A DNA stretch of 8,422 nt from NCBI GenBank assembly GCA_024691265.1, contig JAILNT010000271.1, positions 1 to 8,422 of the forward strand. Direction: 5' to 3'. Positions 6,710 through 8,422 of this stretch are shown in pieces. The position numbers and the translations under genes were made by a program. Position 1 is the stretch's first letter; the number at the start of each line of letters is the position of its first letter. Source of the stretch: Treponema sp. (GTDB taxonomy: Bacteria > Spirochaetota > Spirochaetia > Treponematales > Treponemataceae). The notes below the pieces were generated by a model. It had not been told where the DNA came from. It ran no database searches and was given only the letters and a program-made list of their open reading frames with translations.

Positions 6710-7943
6710 AGCTATGAAAAAGATAAAACTTATATTCTCATCAATAGCAGTAATACTATCATTGTCTGCTTGTAAAACAACTCAAAGCATATCTTATCAA
6801 AAAGAAAATCTTCCAATAGAAGAATTAGAAAAGCATTCAGAAATAAAAACTAATGAACAGTTAGAAAATATAAAAAAAGATGATTCACTTTTGCTTGTGT
6901 TTGCTGGTGACATTATGGCACATGAAGAAAATTTCACCATGAAGGCAGATATGGAAAACATCTGGAAAGATATAAAAGATGAAATAAAAGCAGGTGATTT
7001 TTCATTTGCAAACCTAGAAGCACCTGTAAGCGATTCCTTACCTTGGAAAACATATCCAACTTTCAACATGAAAACAATATATCCCGATTTAGCCATAGAA
7101 GCAGGCTTTAACGTATTCTCACTTTCTAACAACCATACAGGCGACCAGGGCTTAACAGGAATAAAATCAACTTATAACTATTTTGAAAAAAAAGAAAAGG
7201 AAAGTCAAAATACAGAAAGACCTGTTTATAGTGCTGGAATAAAAACAACAGCAAATGCAGAACTGACCTATAAAATTCTGAAAAAAAATGACTGGACAAT
7301 TTTATTTGTAGCTATAACAGAACTAATGAATAGCTATAAAAATGCAGCCTATGTTGATTATATAAAACCAGACGCAGAAGCAAGAAAACAATTTTTAGCA
7401 CAGATAGAAAAGCTAAGAAAAGAAAATCCCTGTGACCTATTTATAATATCAGTACACTGTGCAGAAGCTGAATATATAAGAAGCGTTAATAAAACACAAA
7501 AAGATTTTTATTATGCTTTATTAGAACATGGAGCAGACATAGTGTGGGCAAATCACCCACATGTAGCAAAAGATTGGGACGTAATCGTAAACCCAGAAAG
7601 TCATAAACCAGACAAAATGATTATGTATGCTCTTGGAAACACAATAAGCGGACAACGCCGTGACCCACAATTTAAAAAACCAGACACTGCACGTGATTAT
7701 ACTGGAGATGGATATATAATACAGGTGAGGGTTGAAAAAGAATCCGGACAAAAGCAAATCACATGGGTAAATCCCATTTTAATAACAACATATATAGATT
7801 CTGACAAGAATTATTTGATACGAAAGCTAGATGATGTCTTCTTAAATACACTTAGAAAAGAAGGTGATGAAAAATGGGCATCATATCTTGAAGAACGAAA
7901 AAATCTTATGGAATCGACAAGGGGAAAACTTATATGGCAGTAG
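6702..7943 (+). CDS. CapA-family (PGA_cap metallophosphatase-like) lipoprotein
   Basis: A 413-residue protein. The N-terminus is a lipoprotein signal peptide with lipobox LSAC (Cys24), so the mature protein is membrane-anchored outside the cytoplasm. The body follows the CapA/PGA_cap pattern: FAGDIMAH (67-74), FANLEAP (102-108), NVFSLSNNHTGDQG (137-150), IISVHCAEAEY (248-258) and GADIVWANHPHV (277-288), then YALGN (309-313). The Asp/Asn/His residues match calcineurin-like metallophosphatase ligands. CapA proteins are known from poly-gamma-glutamate capsule synthesis, but many homologues lie in genomes without capB/capC, and none is seen here, so the substrate is unknown. The HWG usually found in the fourth motif is HCA here. 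ATG 6702 (AGG 5 bases upstream) is preferred; ATG 6714 is an alternative and keeps the lipobox. It overlaps the helicase gene by 10 bases. Confidence 0.88.
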   Translation: MNKAMKKIKLIFSSIAVILSLSACKTTQSISYQKENLPIEELEKHSEIKTNEQLENIKKDDSLLLVFAGDIMAHEENFTMKADMENIWKDIKDEIKAGDFSFANLEAPVSDSLPWKTYPTFNMKTIYPDLAIEAGFNVFSLSNNHTGDQGLTGIKSTYNYFEKKEKESQNTERPVYSAGIKTTANAELTYKILKKNDWTILFVAITELMNSYKNAAYVDYIKPDAEARKQFLAQIEKLRKENPCDLFIISVHCAEAEYIRSVNKTQKDFYYALLEHGADIVWANHPHVAKDWDVIVNPESHKPDKMIMYALGNTISGQRRDPQFKKPDTARDYTGDGYIIQVRVEKESGQKQITWVNPILITTYIDSDKNYLIRKLDDVFLNTLRKEGDEKWASYLEERKNLMESTRGKLIWQ

Positions 7944-8422
7944 ATTACACACAACTTCCAGTATATGCACAAAAACAGCGTATTCTTGACACCCTAAAGA
8001 CAAATCAGGTTATAGTCGTACAAAGTCCTACAGGAAGTGGAAAAACAACACAATTACCAGTAATACTTCATGAAGCCGGATATTCTCAAAATGGAATAAT
8101 TGCAGTTACACAGCCAAGAAGAATTGCAGCTTTAAGTGTTAGTGAATTCATAGCAAAACAGCTGCATACAACATATCCGGGCTTAGTCGGATATAAAATG
8201 CGTTTTGAAGACAAAACAGACCCTAGCACAAAAATCAAAATCATGACAGACGGTATTCTGCTCCAGGAAATGAAACTTGACCCATGGTTATCAAAATACT
8301 CAGTTATCATGGTAGATGAAGCACATGAAAGAAGTTTGAATATCGATTTTGTATTAGGACTTCTAAAAAGAGTTCTTGCAGCAAGAAAAGACTTCAAAGT
8401 TATAGTATCAAGTGCAACAATG
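7934..8422 (+). CDS. hrpA: HrpA-type DEAH-box ATP-dependent RNA helicase, N-terminal part (3' end off window)
   Basis: 163 codons are open to the right edge (MAVDYTQLPVYAQKQRILDT...). Motifs in order are those of DEAH/RHA helicases: LPVYAQKQ; Walker A SPTGSGKTTQLP (31-42); Ia TQPRRIAALSVSEFIA; Ib TDGILLQEM; Walker B DEAHERS (128-134); and motif III SAT (160-162) at the very edge. TQPRR, GYKMRFED and DEAHERSLNIDF follow HrpA rather than HrpB. HrpA unwinds RNA and has been linked to mRNA processing and rescue of stalled or collided ribosomes in E. coli. ATG 7934 has AAGGGG 9 bases upstream and starts inside the last codons of the CapA-type gene. The helicase starts directly at the ATPase core, without the N-terminal extension of the E. 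coli protein. Confidence 0.93.
   Translation, partial: MAVDYTQLPVYAQKQRILDTLKTNQVIVVQSPTGSGKTTQLPVILHEAGYSQNGIIAVTQPRRIAALSVSEFIAKQLHTTYPGLVGYKMRFEDKTDPSTKIKIMTDGILLQEMKLDPWLSKYSVIMVDEAHERSLNIDFVLGLLKRVLAARKDFKVIVSSATM

Noticed and set aside
6797..7132. Minus-strand open frames opposite the CapA-type gene (also 7521-7757)
   Set aside because: The CapA motifs establish the plus strand as coding; these are shadows.
8086..8397. 103-codon minus-strand open frame
   Set aside because: It lies entirely opposite the hrpA motifs, which are clearly the coding strand.

Overview
The window looks like a piece of a low-GC spirochaete chromosome, most likely a host-associated Treponema or close relative. 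This is inferred from AT-rich composition, several exported proteins of treponemal style (PEGA, FN3 and TPR architectures, spirochaete-type lipobox), a short FtsY without an acidic N-terminal domain, and LolC/E-family and CapA-family envelope genes. I could not run a database search, so the genus is a judgement. No mobile element, tRNA, rRNA or CRISPR array was seen, and there is no gene-free stretch longer than 100 bases.

Layout. Two gene clusters diverge from a 77-base spacer at 5685-5761. Leftward (minus strand, in transcription order): a small Cas2-like protein (5684-5394); prfB (release factor 2, 5324-4190, with a programmed +1 frameshift at its CUU UGA C site); an exported coiled-coil/PEGA-domain membrane protein (4200-2476); ftsY, the SRP receptor GTPase (2498-1620); an unrecognised exported protein (1601-492); and the 5' part of a LolC/LolE-type lipoprotein-export permease, which starts at a TTG codon at 495 and runs off the left edge. 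From prfB on, the genes overlap or nearly touch (11, 23 and 4 bases of overlap, one 18-base gap), so this part reads as one translationally coupled operon. Rightward (plus strand): an exported FN3 plus TPR protein (5762-6709), a CapA-family lipoprotein (6702-7943) and the N-terminal part of an HrpA-type DEAH helicase (7934-8422, cut by the right edge), each overlapping the next by 8-10 bases.

Functional picture. The left operon combines translation termination (RF2), co-translational membrane targeting (FtsY) and lipoprotein export (LolC/E) with two uncharacterised envelope proteins. The right operon combines envelope proteins with an RNA helicase. The points most worth a second look are the orphan Cas2-like gene at the head of the left cluster, the RF2 frameshift (which a simple gene caller would miss, producing a false start at 5272), and an inverted repeat in the divergent spacer whose two arms carry candidate back-to-back -35 elements, with both predicted transcripts starting at or next to the start codons.
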